Shown here in pieces: positions 37,232 to 46,746 of a stretch of 64,000 nt of DNA. The position numbers and the translations under genes are program-made. The stretch is from an uncultured Clostridia bacterium (GTDB taxonomy: Bacteria > Bacillota > Clostridia > Christensenellales > Pumilibacteraceae), in NCBI GenBank assembly GCA_947175195.1, contig CAMWLQ010000002.1, positions 124,001-188,000 on the forward strand. Direction: 5' to 3'. Position 1 is the stretch's first letter. Each line of letters opens with the position of its first letter. The notes below the pieces were generated by a model. That model made no database searches. It had not been told where the DNA came from and saw only the letters and a program-made list of their open reading frames with translations.

Positions 37232-37699
37232 TTATTCTCCATCGTCGTGAGTTTTAAGCGTTTCCAACAACACACATTTAAGTATGGATCCGCGAAGTTT
37301 GTTTTTTGCAACAGTAGGCGCCAAAAGCGCTTTATCCGATATGGCTGCCTTAATAAGTTGCGCCTCGTTTTCCGTAAAAATACCGTCAGAGGTAAGCCGC
37401 TCCAAAATTTGACACGCCTTTCCGTAATCTATACCGTCCGACAAGGTTTGGTCTATATAGTTGGTCAAAATGTCATCCACATTTTGGCTGACGCGTATCA
37501 AGGTAATATACCCGCCACCGCCACGTCGGCTTTCGGTCATATACCCGCGTTCAGGCGTAAACCTTGTAGCCAGTACGTAATTTATTTGGCTGGGCGCAAC
37601 CGCAAAATACGTAGCCAACTCGTTGCGGTTGAAATTAACCGACAGCTCGTCACCAAGAGTATCAAGCAAAAACTTTTCTATTATATCGCTTACGTTCAT
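37232..37699 (-). CDS. ctsR: transcriptional repressor CtsR
   Basis: 155 residues. An N-terminal winged helix is followed by the wing tip RRGGGGYITLIR (about 59-70), and the C-terminal dimer domain is intact. It represses its own operon and clp genes. The SD AAGGAGGT is strong. Confidence 0.97.
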   Translation of the reverse strand: MNVSDIIEKFLLDTLGDELSVNFNRNELATYFAVAPSQINYVLATRFTPERGYMTESRRGGGGYITLIRVSQNVDDILTNYIDQTLSDGIDYGKACQILERLTSDGIFTENEAQLIKAAISDKALLAPTVAKNKLRGSILKCVLLETLKTHDDGE

Positions 37700-37738
37700 A
37701 TACTCAACTCACCTCCTTGAAACATTCGTCGACCTAAT

Positions 37739-37762
37739 GGTCAATGGTCAAAGATAGTCAAA
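37739..37762 (-). promoter_or_regulatory. CtsR operator, three heptads
   Basis: On the plus strand GGTCAAT, GGTCAAA, GAT, AGTCAAA in a row. The last two heptads match the CtsR consensus (RGTCAAA-NAN-RGTCAAA); the first is a single-mismatch extra heptad. It lies just downstream of the -10 box, so CtsR would block the start. Confidence 0.93.
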
Positions 37763-37774
37763 CTTATTGATTAG

Positions 37775-37803
37775 AGTATATTACACTACGAAATATATGT
37801 CAA
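37775..37803 (-). promoter_or_regulatory. sigma-A promoter of ctsR-mcsA-mcsB-clpC
   Basis: Minus strand TTGACA (37803-37798), 17-base spacer, TATACT (37780-37775); near-consensus. Confidence 0.92.
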
Positions 37804-37842
37804 GCATTTTTAAGAATAATCTAAAAATTTTTTTGCACGCAA

Positions 37843-37866
37843 AAGGCGCGGAGAATTCCACGCCTT
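37843..37866 (-). terminator. terminator after the zinc-ribbon gene
   Basis: AAGGCGTGGA/TCCGCGCCTT stem with one T-G pair, followed on the minus strand by TTGCGTGC, seven A and then five T. The first T stretch is poor, so its strength is uncertain. Confidence 0.55.
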
Positions 37867-37886
37867 AATCGTACCATTATATTATT

Positions 37887-38462
37887 TTATCTAAACAATC
37901 CCGATAATGATGACAAACTATCGGCTGCACCCAATACAAATATAGTCATAAACAACACGTATACCAAGCAAATTATACCTAACGCCAAACATACGTTGTC
38001 GCATGTAGTATGCTTTTTGCCCGTGGCTTTGCCGTTAATCGAATACCTGACTACCCCTACTACGCAAAACGCTACCGCGCATAAAATTCCGAACACGCCA
38101 AGCACCACGCCAAACCCGAATGAGTAAAACGCTATTTGCGAGCAAAACTGTTGCAACACAATGGCCACTACGCCGAGTATAATATACAGCGCCATAGAGT
38201 TATTTTTAAACCATTCGGAGTTAACGACAGGCGTAGGCTTTTCGCTTTGAGTCAATGGCGCGGCAGGCTGCGTCGCGGGTGCAGGCGCAGGCTCGTTGTT
38301 TTGTTCAATCTGCGTTTGCTCCTCAACGGTCTGTATCGGCTGCGGCGGCGCAGTATAGTCGCCGTCATCGACTGCACCGGACACGGGATATTTCAAACCG
38401 CATTTGGAACAAAATACAGCATATTCGGGGAGCTCGGCTCCGCATTTTTTGCAATAAGGCAT
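37887..38462 (-). CDS. zinc-ribbon membrane protein
   Basis: 191 residues. An N-terminal zinc ribbon (CKKCGAELPEYAVFCSKCG, about 4-22) is followed by a Pro/Ala/Gln-rich linker (about 35-82) and three membrane segments (about 90-112, 115-140, 158-180). Function unknown; the pattern is common in Firmicutes. It lies 21 bases after the dCMP deaminase gene and is probably co-transcribed. Confidence 0.75.
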   Translation of the reverse strand: MPYCKKCGAELPEYAVFCSKCGLKYPVSGAVDDGDYTAPPQPIQTVEEQTQIEQNNEPAPAPATQPAAPLTQSEKPTPVVNSEWFKNNSMALYIILGVVAIVLQQFCSQIAFYSFGFGVVLGVFGILCAVAFCVVGVVRYSINGKATGKKHTTCDNVCLALGIICLVYVLFMTIFVLGAADSLSSLSGLFR

Positions 38463-38483
38463 TTCTTTCTCCTTTTTGTCAAA

Positions 38484-38948
38484 TTAGTTTATAGGTGTTT
38501 GGGGATCGAATTTTTCTATTTGCACTCCCGCTTCCGCAAAAAGCTCCAACGAAAAATCGTCCGGGTAACCATGTTGATACACGACGCGCTTGACGCCGCT
38601 GTTGATAATCATTTTTGTGCATATGGCGCACGGCTGATGCGTACAGTACAGCGTTGCGCCGTCTATGCATATCCCCATCTTTGCCGCTTGAATAATGGCG
38701 TTTTGCTCGGCATGGGTAGCGTAACACAGCTCGTGACGCGTTCCCGACGGAATATTGAGCTGCCTGCGTAAGCACGCACCCTTTTCCTTACAGCTTTTAA
38801 TTCCGGCACTTGCACCGTTGTAACCGGTAGTTAGTATGCGCTTATTCTTTGCAATAACCGCGCCGATTTGCCTATTCTCCTGAAAGCAGCTCGACCATGT
38901 AGCAACATTGTGCGCTATTTCCATAAAGCGCGCGTCCCATTTATCCAT
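38484..38948 (-). CDS. comEB: dCMP deaminase family protein (ComEB type)
   Basis: 154 residues. The zinc site is HAE at 79-81 and PCAIC with C107 and C110; an extra CKEKGACLRRQ cysteine region (about 53-63) is typical of dCMP deaminases. It converts dCMP to dUMP for thymidylate synthesis. SD AAAGGAAA. Confidence 0.93.
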   Translation of the reverse strand: MDKWDARFMEIAHNVATWSSCFQENRQIGAVIAKNKRILTTGYNGASAGIKSCKEKGACLRRQLNIPSGTRHELCYATHAEQNAIIQAAKMGICIDGATLYCTHQPCAICTKMIINSGVKRVVYQHGYPDDFSLELFAEAGVQIEKFDPQTPIN

Positions 38949-38979
38949 CCGTATAATTTCCTTTACCGTAATATTTCAT

Positions 38980-39008
38980 ATTGTATCACAAACAAGATTT
39001 ATTTGCAA
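38980..39008 (-). promoter_or_regulatory. promoter of comEB
   Basis: Minus strand TTGCAA (39008-39003), 17-base spacer, TACAAT (38985-38980). Confidence 0.7.
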
Positions 39009-39040
39009 TACGTTTTTAATTTTTCTAAGTTATTTTTTCG

Positions 39041-40708
39041 TCACATTTCCAGCCTATTATAATACTTATCGATTTTGCGGTACAAAACAATATCCGCTAT
39101 TGCAAATGCGGCAAGCACGGCATATAGTAGCGCCCAGCACACGATGTTTATAACGTCAAATTTCACACTGCAAGCCGACAAAACAAGCATCAAAATTATT
39201 ATAGCCAAACCGCTCCCCATCATCATTAGCTGTCCGCCAAGCACATGCATATTATGTTTTACCGCTTGTATGGGATCGGTCCATTTCAGCTTTGGCGAAG
39301 TCAAGTCCCACAGCGTGCCGAATATGACAAACACCACTGCAATAGGCACCAGCGAGAACATAGACAACAGCATACTGTTCACGGAAAAATTCATAACGTT
39401 TATAATAACAACCGTCACTATCGAAACAGGTATGGCGGGCAGCAGCCACGCAATGATTTTTGCTTTTAATATCGTCTTGATATTTACAGGCAGTATTTTA
39501 AGCGACGCCATAGCATTCCCCTCTCTCGAAAAGGTTGTGCTTGCGCCGTTGCCGAGCGTAGCAAGCATAGCGGCAAGCATGCAAAACGTCATAAGCCTGA
39601 TAAAACTGCCGTCGTACGTAAGCTGCATATCGTGGTTATAGTCGGAAACGTTTCCCGCCATCAGCCCAAAAACAACCGCCATCAATATGGGAAGGAGCAT
39701 AACGGCATAGCATTGGAATGCAATTTGCGTTGAACGCAGCGAACTGATATACTCGCGTTTTATAAGCGCACGCGTGCTTGTCGTAGTTTTAAACTCGCCT
39801 TTTTTCGCTTTTGAATTATCGGTTTGATTGTTGGCTTTTACCGATTGCGCGTACATAAACTTAGCCAGCAACCAAATAATGATCAAAAGCACGGCTGATA
39901 TTGCGATAAATATAGCGACGCCTACCACAGTGGACGCGCCCATACCGAGTCCGTACATAGGAATACCGCAGGCAGCACGCGAAAGCACCGTGTACGGATA
40001 AAGTACGTCAAGTATCATCTTTAACCCGTTGAGTACTCTCGTCATCGATTCGGGAGTAACCGCGCCCGACGAGGTTAAATATATAAAGTAAATGTACAGC
40101 GAAAACGCTCCGCCAAAAAGCAGCAAAAAGAACACAAGCGATATTATGTTTCGGTTTTTCAGCTTGCTCGCAATAAGCATAACCGGTATGGCAACTATTG
40201 CCGCAACAACAAGTGGTAGCGTCGGAACAATCACAAGCGTTGCTATCGCAATCACGTAAAACCATGCCCACATTTTTGCGACTATACCGAACGCAATCAA
40301 AAGCGGTAACGCAACTGCTATTACTATCGCGGTTTCGGACAAATACACATACGACAGCTTAGCGGCAAAGACAGTGGCGGGCTTTACCGGCAGCATGGAA
40401 TAAAAATCGGTATCTTTGGAAAGATACAGCACAATCACAAGATGCACTATTCCGAAAAACAGCACGACGATTGCCGCGGTCATAAGCACAAAAAAATAAA
40501 ACAACTGCGCCATTACCGTAAAGTACAAAAACAGTTCTTTCAGCTCGAGAATTATGCTTATTGCGGCAGCCATTACGACCAAATACACAAACCCCAGCAG
40601 CAAGGCAAACGCCAGCTTTTTGCGCTTGGATTTGCCCGCGTCAAACCGTAGCTTGTTTTTGAACAACGCCTTTAATATAGTGACGTAATTATTCATGCTC
40701 GCTCTCAC
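39041..40708 (-). CDS. ABC exporter permease
   Basis: 555 residues with about twelve hydrophobic segments in two blocks, split by a charged cytosolic loop near residues 300-320 (KANNQTDNSKAKKGEFKTTT). This is the ABC-2-like exporter layout. Substrate unknown. It overlaps the end of the ATPase gene by 20 bases, so the two form one transporter. Confidence 0.85.
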   Translation of the reverse strand: MRASMNNYVTILKALFKNKLRFDAGKSKRKKLAFALLLGFVYLVVMAAAISIILELKELFLYFTVMAQLFYFFVLMTAAIVVLFFGIVHLVIVLYLSKDTDFYSMLPVKPATVFAAKLSYVYLSETAIVIAVALPLLIAFGIVAKMWAWFYVIAIATLVIVPTLPLVVAAIVAIPVMLIASKLKNRNIISLVFFLLLFGGAFSLYIYFIYLTSSGAVTPESMTRVLNGLKMILDVLYPYTVLSRAACGIPMYGLGMGASTVVGVAIFIAISAVLLIIIWLLAKFMYAQSVKANNQTDNSKAKKGEFKTTTSTRALIKREYISSLRSTQIAFQCYAVMLLPILMAVVFGLMAGNVSDYNHDMQLTYDGSFIRLMTFCMLAAMLATLGNGASTTFSREGNAMASLKILPVNIKTILKAKIIAWLLPAIPVSIVTVVIINVMNFSVNSMLLSMFSLVPIAVVFVIFGTLWDLTSPKLKWTDPIQAVKHNMHVLGGQLMMMGSGLAIIILMLVLSACSVKFDVINIVCWALLYAVLAAFAIADIVLYRKIDKYYNRLEM

Positions 40709-41462
40709 CCGCTACCGACAAGAATATTTCCTCAAGGCTTTCGTCACCCTTAGCGCGTTTAATTTCGTCCATATCGCCGCAAAGCACCAGCTTACCCTTG
40801 CCGATTATAGCAATGCGGTCGCAAATCTTTTCGGCAACGTCCAAAACGTGTGTGGAAAAGAACACCGTCTTGCCTTCGGACTTGTATTTTTTCATCAATT
40901 CCTTCAGCGCGAACGCCGACGGCGGATCGAGCCCCATCATTGGCTCGTCCAAAATCCACAGCTCGGGACTGTGTATAAGCGAGCCTATAATAGCAATCTT
41001 TTGTTTCATGCCATGCGAATACCCGCTTATACGCTTGTCAAACGCATCCTCTAATGCAAATCGCTTTAATAAATCGGCGGTGATACTCTCTCGCGCCGTA
41101 TTGTTTACACCGTAAATATCGCCCAAAAAATCTATATATTCTCTACCAGTGTACTTATCGAAAATAATCGGCGAATCGGGTACAAATCCGAAATGCCGCT
41201 TTGCCTCTATGGAATCATGCGTTATATCGTAACCGCAAATTTTAATGCTGCCCGATTTTACAGGCAAAATTCCCGTCGCCATTTTGATTGTAGTGGTTTT
41301 GCCCGCGCCGTTAGCGCCCAAAAATCCAAATATCTCGCCCGGCTTGAGCGTGAACGAAAGATCGTCCACCGCTTTAACGTTGCCGTTTGCGTACGCCATG
41401 GAAACATGGCTTATATCCAAAACAGTCTTACCTTGCGCAACTGTGTTTGTTACATCTTGCAC
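40689..41462 (-). CDS. ABC transporter ATP-binding protein
   Basis: 257 residues. Walker A FLGANGAGKTTTIKMATG (about 49-66), the ISGYSHGMKQKIAIIGSL signature (about 147-164), Walker B LWILDEPMMGLDPPS (about 169-183), and the switch His in FFSTHVLD. The start is a GTG at 41462 with SD GGAGGT. First gene of the exporter operon. Confidence 0.94.
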   Translation of the reverse strand: MQDVTNTVAQGKTVLDISHVSMAYANGNVKAVDDLSFTLKPGEIFGFLGANGAGKTTTIKMATGILPVKSGSIKICGYDITHDSIEAKRHFGFVPDSPIIFDKYTGREYIDFLGDIYGVNNTARESITADLLKRFALEDAFDKRISGYSHGMKQKIAIIGSLIHSPELWILDEPMMGLDPPSAFALKELMKKYKSEGKTVFFSTHVLDVAEKICDRIAIIGKGKLVLCGDMDEIKRAKGDESLEEIFLSVAGESEHE

Positions 41463-41494
41463 TTTGCCACCTCCGATTATTATCAGTTACTACG

Positions 41495-41523
41495 ATTGTA
41501 CCATACGAAAACCATATAATCAA
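41495..41523 (-). promoter_or_regulatory. promoter of the ABC exporter operon
   Basis: Minus strand TTGATT (41523-41518), 17-base spacer, TACAAT (41500-41495). Confidence 0.75.
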
Positions 41524-41573
41524 TGCAGTTTTCATGCAGTTTCTACAAGAAATATGTAAAATTTGCAGTTTGA

Positions 41574-42872
41574 TTACTTTCGTTTATTTCGACCGATCGC
41601 ATCCAAAAACTGTTTTATTTTTTGTTCGTTGGGATTATCCTGCGGGCGGTAAAACTTTTCGCCCTGCAACGACTTGGGCAAATACTGCTGCGTAATATAC
41701 GCCGGTGAATCGTGCGGATATATGTACTCCTCGTCACTGTCGTCAGGCAGCTTGTTGTTTTTGAGGTAGTCGGGAACAACGTCGTCGGCATGTTCACGCA
41801 CTGCGTTTTGTGCCGCCGCTTTTGCCAAATATACCGAATTGGATTTTGGCGCGGTTGTCACTTTGATTATAGCGTGAGCAAGCGACAAATACCCTTCCGG
41901 CACGCCTATGTGCTCGTATGCGGTGAGCGCAGACACAACAACACTGAGCGCCGAGGAGTCAGCCATTCCCACGTCCTCGCTGGCATGCGCCATCATTCGG
42001 CGGAACAGCAAAATAGGATCGCAGCCCGCCTCTATAAGCCTAAACGCCCAATACAACGCCGCGTCGGGATCGCAGCCGCGCAGCGACTTGCAAAACGCCG
42101 AAAGCATATCGTAGTACATGCTGTCGTCAATGGAAAGCACGCGCTGCTGCGTAGATTCCTGCGCCACCTCTTTGTCGATTATTATTTTTCCGTCCTCGGA
42201 CGGCGGCGTAGTAATAACGGCAAGCTCCAACGCGTTGTACGCATTGCGCAAATCCCCGTTTGCCGCCCAAGCGAAATGACGGTATGCCTCGTCCTTTACC
42301 TCAAGGCTGTAATTACCCAAACCTTCGGGCGCTTGCACCGCGCGCTTTAGTCCGACTATAACGTCCTCGTCGGTAAGCGACCTAAGCCTAAATACTCTGC
42401 AACGCGACACTATTGCTCGCGTCATAGCTACAAACGGATTTTCGGTGGTAGAGCCGATAAATATTATACTCCCCGTTTCGATTGCGGAAAGTACGCAGTC
42501 CGACTGCGCCTTGTTCCAACGGTGACACTCATCCAAAAGCAAATATGTGCGCTTGCCGTACATGCGCAAACGCTCGGTAGCCTCATCTATCACGCGTTTT
42601 GCGTCGCCTACGCCCGAAGATACTGCGTTCAGCTTGACAAACTCACTTTTTGTTGTAGCTGCAATAATCCCCGCAAGCGTAGTCTTTCCCGTGCCAGGCG
42701 GTCCGAAAAATATACAGCTGCCCAGCCTGTCCGCCTGTATTGCGCGCATCAATAGCGACCCATTGTGTAACAGGTGCTTTTGCCCTATAAATTCCCCGAG
42801 GGTTTGCGGGCGCATACGCTCGGCAAGCGGCGCCGCCTTTGTTTTATTGTCCGACAAATCGAATAAATCCAT
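41574..42872 (-). CDS. rarA: replication-associated recombination protein RarA
   Basis: 432 residues from the ATG at 42872. Walker A GPPGTGKT at 57-64, Walker B LLLDECHRWNKAQ (usually DEIHRF), and the SRCRVFRL sensor region. The C-terminal half carries the tetramerisation domain (FRRMMAHASEDVGMADSSAL). RarA is an AAA+ clamp-loader-like protein acting at stalled forks. No SD precedes the ATG, and TATAAT lies six bases upstream, so the mRNA is probably leaderless. Confidence 0.96.
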   Translation of the reverse strand: MDLFDLSDNKTKAAPLAERMRPQTLGEFIGQKHLLHNGSLLMRAIQADRLGSCIFFGPPGTGKTTLAGIIAATTKSEFVKLNAVSSGVGDAKRVIDEATERLRMYGKRTYLLLDECHRWNKAQSDCVLSAIETGSIIFIGSTTENPFVAMTRAIVSRCRVFRLRSLTDEDVIVGLKRAVQAPEGLGNYSLEVKDEAYRHFAWAANGDLRNAYNALELAVITTPPSEDGKIIIDKEVAQESTQQRVLSIDDSMYYDMLSAFCKSLRGCDPDAALYWAFRLIEAGCDPILLFRRMMAHASEDVGMADSSALSVVVSALTAYEHIGVPEGYLSLAHAIIKVTTAPKSNSVYLAKAAAQNAVREHADDVVPDYLKNNKLPDDSDEEYIYPHDSPAYITQQYLPKSLQGEKFYRPQDNPNEQKIKQFLDAIGRNKRK

Positions 42873-42878
42873 GCAATC

Positions 42879-42907
42879 ATTATACCACGCACGCCGCGCA
42901 TAATCAA
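42879..42907 (-). promoter_or_regulatory. promoter giving a leaderless rarA mRNA
   Basis: Minus strand TTGATT (42907-42902), 17-base spacer, TATAAT (42884-42879), six bases, ATG at 42872. Confidence 0.82.
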
Positions 42908-42944
42908 GTATTTTATAAAATATCGATAGCAACGATTCGTTGCA

Positions 42945-45900
42945 TTATTCGTTTCCGTCAAGGTAGAACACAATATCGTCCGACAAATTGCGAATGTCCA
43001 CGCTGTCCGCCGGATAATTAATTTTGTTCACCTTCATTTTCCAGTTGCCGCATAGCTCACTGCCGTCTACCGTTATGCGCACATCCTTGCTTTTGCCGTA
43101 AATATCAAACTTTAGCTGCGGCGTATTTTGAGCGATATGCGGACATATTTTAAGCGTTTTACCCCTGAACTTAACGCCGAAAAGCCGTTCGGTAACGGTG
43201 GTAAAGTATACCGCAGCAGCCACGGCGTCGTAAAAATAATCGAATGTGCCCTGTCCATCCCGTATACCGTAATGCAAGCAGCGCTCGATTGGATTGTTGA
43301 ACTTGATAATATTGTACGCTTTTTCATTTAAATCCAAATCAAATAAAAGCCTTGCACACATATACGCCTCGGTGATGGACTTAAATTGAAAAAAATTATT
43401 CTCCGTCAATCGCTTTACGCCATGCGAATACCCTTCCGCTGCCTGATCAAAACGCTTTTTATATTGCGCATAAATATTGCCGCTTAATCCGAACTTGCTT
43501 TCCGCAAACCGCAAAACATATATTAAGCTCTTGTACTGCCACACGCTTTGAACTATACCCTGAACTAACGGCACGGGGTTTGCAATAAGATACCCTACCG
43601 CACGCAAAACGTGATTATATACCGTGTCTTTAATGACAACGCGCTTTCCGTGCGAGCGTAATGCGGCATACGGCAAAACCTCATTCCAAAATCCGTCGTC
43701 GTGCGTGTATTCAACGTATTCGATTATGCACTGCACAGCTTGCAAGCAATCGGAATAATCGCTGCCTAACAATCCGCTTTGATTTTGCTCGCTCATAATG
43801 GCGTACAATTTGTTTTTTACCGCCGCGGGATCGACATACTTTACTGCGCTCAAAACAAAGCACTCCGAATACAGCGGCATAACCTCTTGTGCTGCAAACG
43901 CACAATATGCGCGGTACAATGATTGCGTGTACGATATATTCATAATACCGTCGTCGGTCGCAGGCGATATGCGCCCCAATCGCCCGTAAAACCGCTTTAT
44001 GCCGTCTAACAGCTTATCTACGTTGCTCACCGACGATAATTTATCGGCATACACACTATCCGCTATGCAAAACACAACCCTTGCGCTGTCGTTTGCTTGA
44101 ATATTCTTTCTAACCGACGCAGTGGGCGCGGGTGCGCTACCGCCGATACGGAATCCGCTTGTCCTATCGATATTGCCGTACACAAAATACGCCTCTTTGT
44201 ATGCCGCATATTCCGCCTGATTGCCGACCGCGCGAAGCATCAGTTTGGATTTACCTGTTTCGGCTGTCACTCCATTACCACTTAACGCAACGTTGACGCG
44301 GCTGTCACATACAGTAGAAAACATAACGTCAAACTGTCGCTCAACATCAGTCTTGTTATACAAAGTTATATCAACAAACAAGATTGGCATACCGATTGCG
44401 GTAAAGCATTTTTGCACGCACACCGTACCGTTATGCGCGCAAGTATATTCGGTGTAACCATGACTGTGAACAGTACGTGTTTGTCCCTCGCCGATAGGCT
44501 TGACCGTCGGCGACCACATAACGCCGTCCTCGCCGATGATAACAAACGCTCGCGGAGAATACGTGAATTTATCTACTGAAACGGTGAAACTATCTTGACC
44601 TATCGATATTTTTTGTATTCCAAATTGGTTTAGCTTTAATGACAGTCGCCCGCCAACAACCGTATTGTCAATCGGCTTATGCACATGGTTATTTGCAATG
44701 ACTACATCTCCTTGCGATATGCCGCCGAACGGTAAAGAATAATCACATACTTGTTCGGGCATAGGCGGCGGAGCAAACACGGCGGGCTTAGCATGCCTTC
44801 GTACTGTACCCGAGATTTGCGTTTCGGGTTGCGCTATTACACTCGGTTTGCAATATACAGCCGCGCCTTCGACGGCGCGCGCATAATACAAATCGTCGCT
44901 CACATATTCAAACATATTTTCAGCCTGTGTGCGCGACGCATATATTACTGTCATATACGATACGACACGGGAAAATCTTTTTACGTCAAGCGTTGCCACA
45001 CCAATAAGCGCAGGAACATCCACACTGCCGTGCTTAAGTGTACCATCGTCGCAAAAGGCATGTAAATCGCCGCCGTAATTGCCGCCGATCAGCGACAACG
45101 CAAAACAGTTATCGCAAACTGCCATTGCACCGCCACGAATATTTTGTGTAATACATTTTTGCGACTCGGGCTGTTTACGCACAACCGCGCCCGTCACCGT
45201 TACCGTTTTGTCATAATCACAGCGGTTTATTACAGTAAGTCGCATTATACATACATTTCCGTCTATGGGCGCAATAGTTTCGGCACACAGCTCCAAATCC
45301 CCATTACAAGCGCGATAAACGGCGCGGTGTCCTTCCATTATCCAGTCACATTCCGAAAGGTCCAAATTAATTCCGTCGGACCGTATTCCAATGTAAATAC
45401 TATCGGTCGTTATATCGGAATTGACCGTAATGCTACCACGATTGTCGCAGCAAACCTTTATTACCGTCCCGTCAATTACGCTTTTAATATATTGCGGCTC
45501 GCTACCGAAATACGCCGCCTCGCTCAACTGCAATCGATTATCGACGTTTATCTCAGTATTTTTACTGTCCTGCGACTTGCGCAATAATGCCTCTATCGGC
45601 GCAAAAATATCTATACCGCTTGTAGGTGAATACAGCAGTACCGGTATACGCATAACGGCGTACGTAATTATCGCCGCAATCGAAAAAAGTGCGACATACT
45701 TAGGCGACGCAAAAACGCACGTAAACACCGCATAAACGGCGAGCAATATAGGGAACAAAATATTAAACACCTTAACATAGCGTTTGACGCGTTCATTGCC
45801 ATGTGTTTTAGGCGTGTATATTTCATCCTTACATTCGTCGATGATTGCCAGCGACCGCAAAACCGAGTTTACCGTAACATACGTATGCGCCAAGCGAGCA

Positions 45901-46637
45901 CGGCGGCGGCTGTCAGCTCCGCTTATATCTACGCCGTTATATTCCAAAAGTCTTGTTACCGCGCAGCGCTCGCTCTCCGAACAAGCTTGCATCAGTCCAC
46001 AAACATAATCATCCTCATTCAAATAGTCCAAATTGACGTTACCACCTATGCCGTCGGATGCACCTCTATCATACTCTTCTCCGCGCCTAATTGCGTTTTC
46101 CGTCGATATATACAAATACCCTATCAGGCACAATTTGAGCATTCCGCACAAGATTTTCCGTTCGGACAACGAAAATTCGGCGTTTTCCTCAAAAGCCGAT
46201 ATGGCATCGATAAGCAAATCATGAGTAATTTCGCAACCCGAATCTCTTGTCAAACGCTCGCAAAACAAAAATATGCGCGGGTACTTTCCCACATGTCCGC
46301 AGTACGCCGAATAGCGCGCGGCGCTTTTACCGTCGGAGAATGCAAGCTTAATATTATCGCTTGCGGCACAAAGCGTCCTTTGCCAATCTTCCACGGTTTC
46401 ATCCGCACGCTTTTTGCAAGCGGCAATGACGGTGCGTATTTTTATCGAGCCATACCGTATGCCCTGCCCGTATTCCGTTATGGCGCACTTTTTTCCGAGT
46501 GAGCGAATATTTTTGATAAGCGCACCATGCGTAATACGCTCGGCGCGAAAAAATCGCGGCACGGCAGCGGGCGCGGCAAAGCAGACAAGCAAAACCACGG
46601 CGGCAAATATTGCAAATATAATAAAAGCCGTACGCAT
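42945..46637 (-). CDS. membrane protein related to cyclic beta-glucan synthase (NdvB) and GH94 phosphorylases, probably inactive
   Basis: 1230 residues. The N-terminus has one membrane segment (about 4-27), then a helical region with GKYPRIFLFCERL (about 115) resembling NdvB, then two membrane segments (about 293-345). The C-terminal two thirds follow the GH94 pattern: GEDGVMWSPTVKPIGEG (about 707) and GVKFRGKTLKICPHI near residue 1155. The glycosyltransferase 84 domain of NdvB is absent, and I cannot find the GH94 catalytic DWND segment in the expected place. NdvB is about 2800 residues. I infer a cell-surface glycan-binding or regulatory role. No SD is visible. Confidence 0.72.
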   Translation of the reverse strand: MRTAFIIFAIFAAVVLLVCFAAPAAVPRFFRAERITHGALIKNIRSLGKKCAITEYGQGIRYGSIKIRTVIAACKKRADETVEDWQRTLCAASDNIKLAFSDGKSAARYSAYCGHVGKYPRIFLFCERLTRDSGCEITHDLLIDAISAFEENAEFSLSERKILCGMLKLCLIGYLYISTENAIRRGEEYDRGASDGIGGNVNLDYLNEDDYVCGLMQACSESERCAVTRLLEYNGVDISGADSRRRARLAHTYVTVNSVLRSLAIIDECKDEIYTPKTHGNERVKRYVKVFNILFPILLAVYAVFTCVFASPKYVALFSIAAIITYAVMRIPVLLYSPTSGIDIFAPIEALLRKSQDSKNTEINVDNRLQLSEAAYFGSEPQYIKSVIDGTVIKVCCDNRGSITVNSDITTDSIYIGIRSDGINLDLSECDWIMEGHRAVYRACNGDLELCAETIAPIDGNVCIMRLTVINRCDYDKTVTVTGAVVRKQPESQKCITQNIRGGAMAVCDNCFALSLIGGNYGGDLHAFCDDGTLKHGSVDVPALIGVATLDVKRFSRVVSYMTVIYASRTQAENMFEYVSDDLYYARAVEGAAVYCKPSVIAQPETQISGTVRRHAKPAVFAPPPMPEQVCDYSLPFGGISQGDVVIANNHVHKPIDNTVVGGRLSLKLNQFGIQKISIGQDSFTVSVDKFTYSPRAFVIIGEDGVMWSPTVKPIGEGQTRTVHSHGYTEYTCAHNGTVCVQKCFTAIGMPILFVDITLYNKTDVERQFDVMFSTVCDSRVNVALSGNGVTAETGKSKLMLRAVGNQAEYAAYKEAYFVYGNIDRTSGFRIGGSAPAPTASVRKNIQANDSARVVFCIADSVYADKLSSVSNVDKLLDGIKRFYGRLGRISPATDDGIMNISYTQSLYRAYCAFAAQEVMPLYSECFVLSAVKYVDPAAVKNKLYAIMSEQNQSGLLGSDYSDCLQAVQCIIEYVEYTHDDGFWNEVLPYAALRSHGKRVVIKDTVYNHVLRAVGYLIANPVPLVQGIVQSVWQYKSLIYVLRFAESKFGLSGNIYAQYKKRFDQAAEGYSHGVKRLTENNFFQFKSITEAYMCARLLFDLDLNEKAYNIIKFNNPIERCLHYGIRDGQGTFDYFYDAVAAAVYFTTVTERLFGVKFRGKTLKICPHIAQNTPQLKFDIYGKSKDVRITVDGSELCGNWKMKVNKINYPADSVDIRNLSDDIVFYLDGNE

Positions 46638-46696
46638 AACCGAAATTATTGACGAACGACCGACATAAAATACAAAAGTACAAACGTTTTATAACA

Positions 46697-46728
46697 TAAA
46701 AAAATCGACGGATTTTACTCCGTCGATT
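46697..46728 (-). terminator. terminator after rplS
   Basis: AATCGACGGA/TCCGTCGATT stem with a 6-base loop and a T run on the minus strand. Confidence 0.92.
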
Positions 46729-46746
46729 ACGCACAACATAAAAAAA

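Noticed and set aside
46638-46665. A fifth leaderless candidate at the 1230-aa gene (AATAAT, seven bases, ATG, no SD)
   Set aside because: The -10 has a mismatch, the gap is seven, and no acceptable -35 lies at 16-18 bases. It is too weak to count with the four clear cases.
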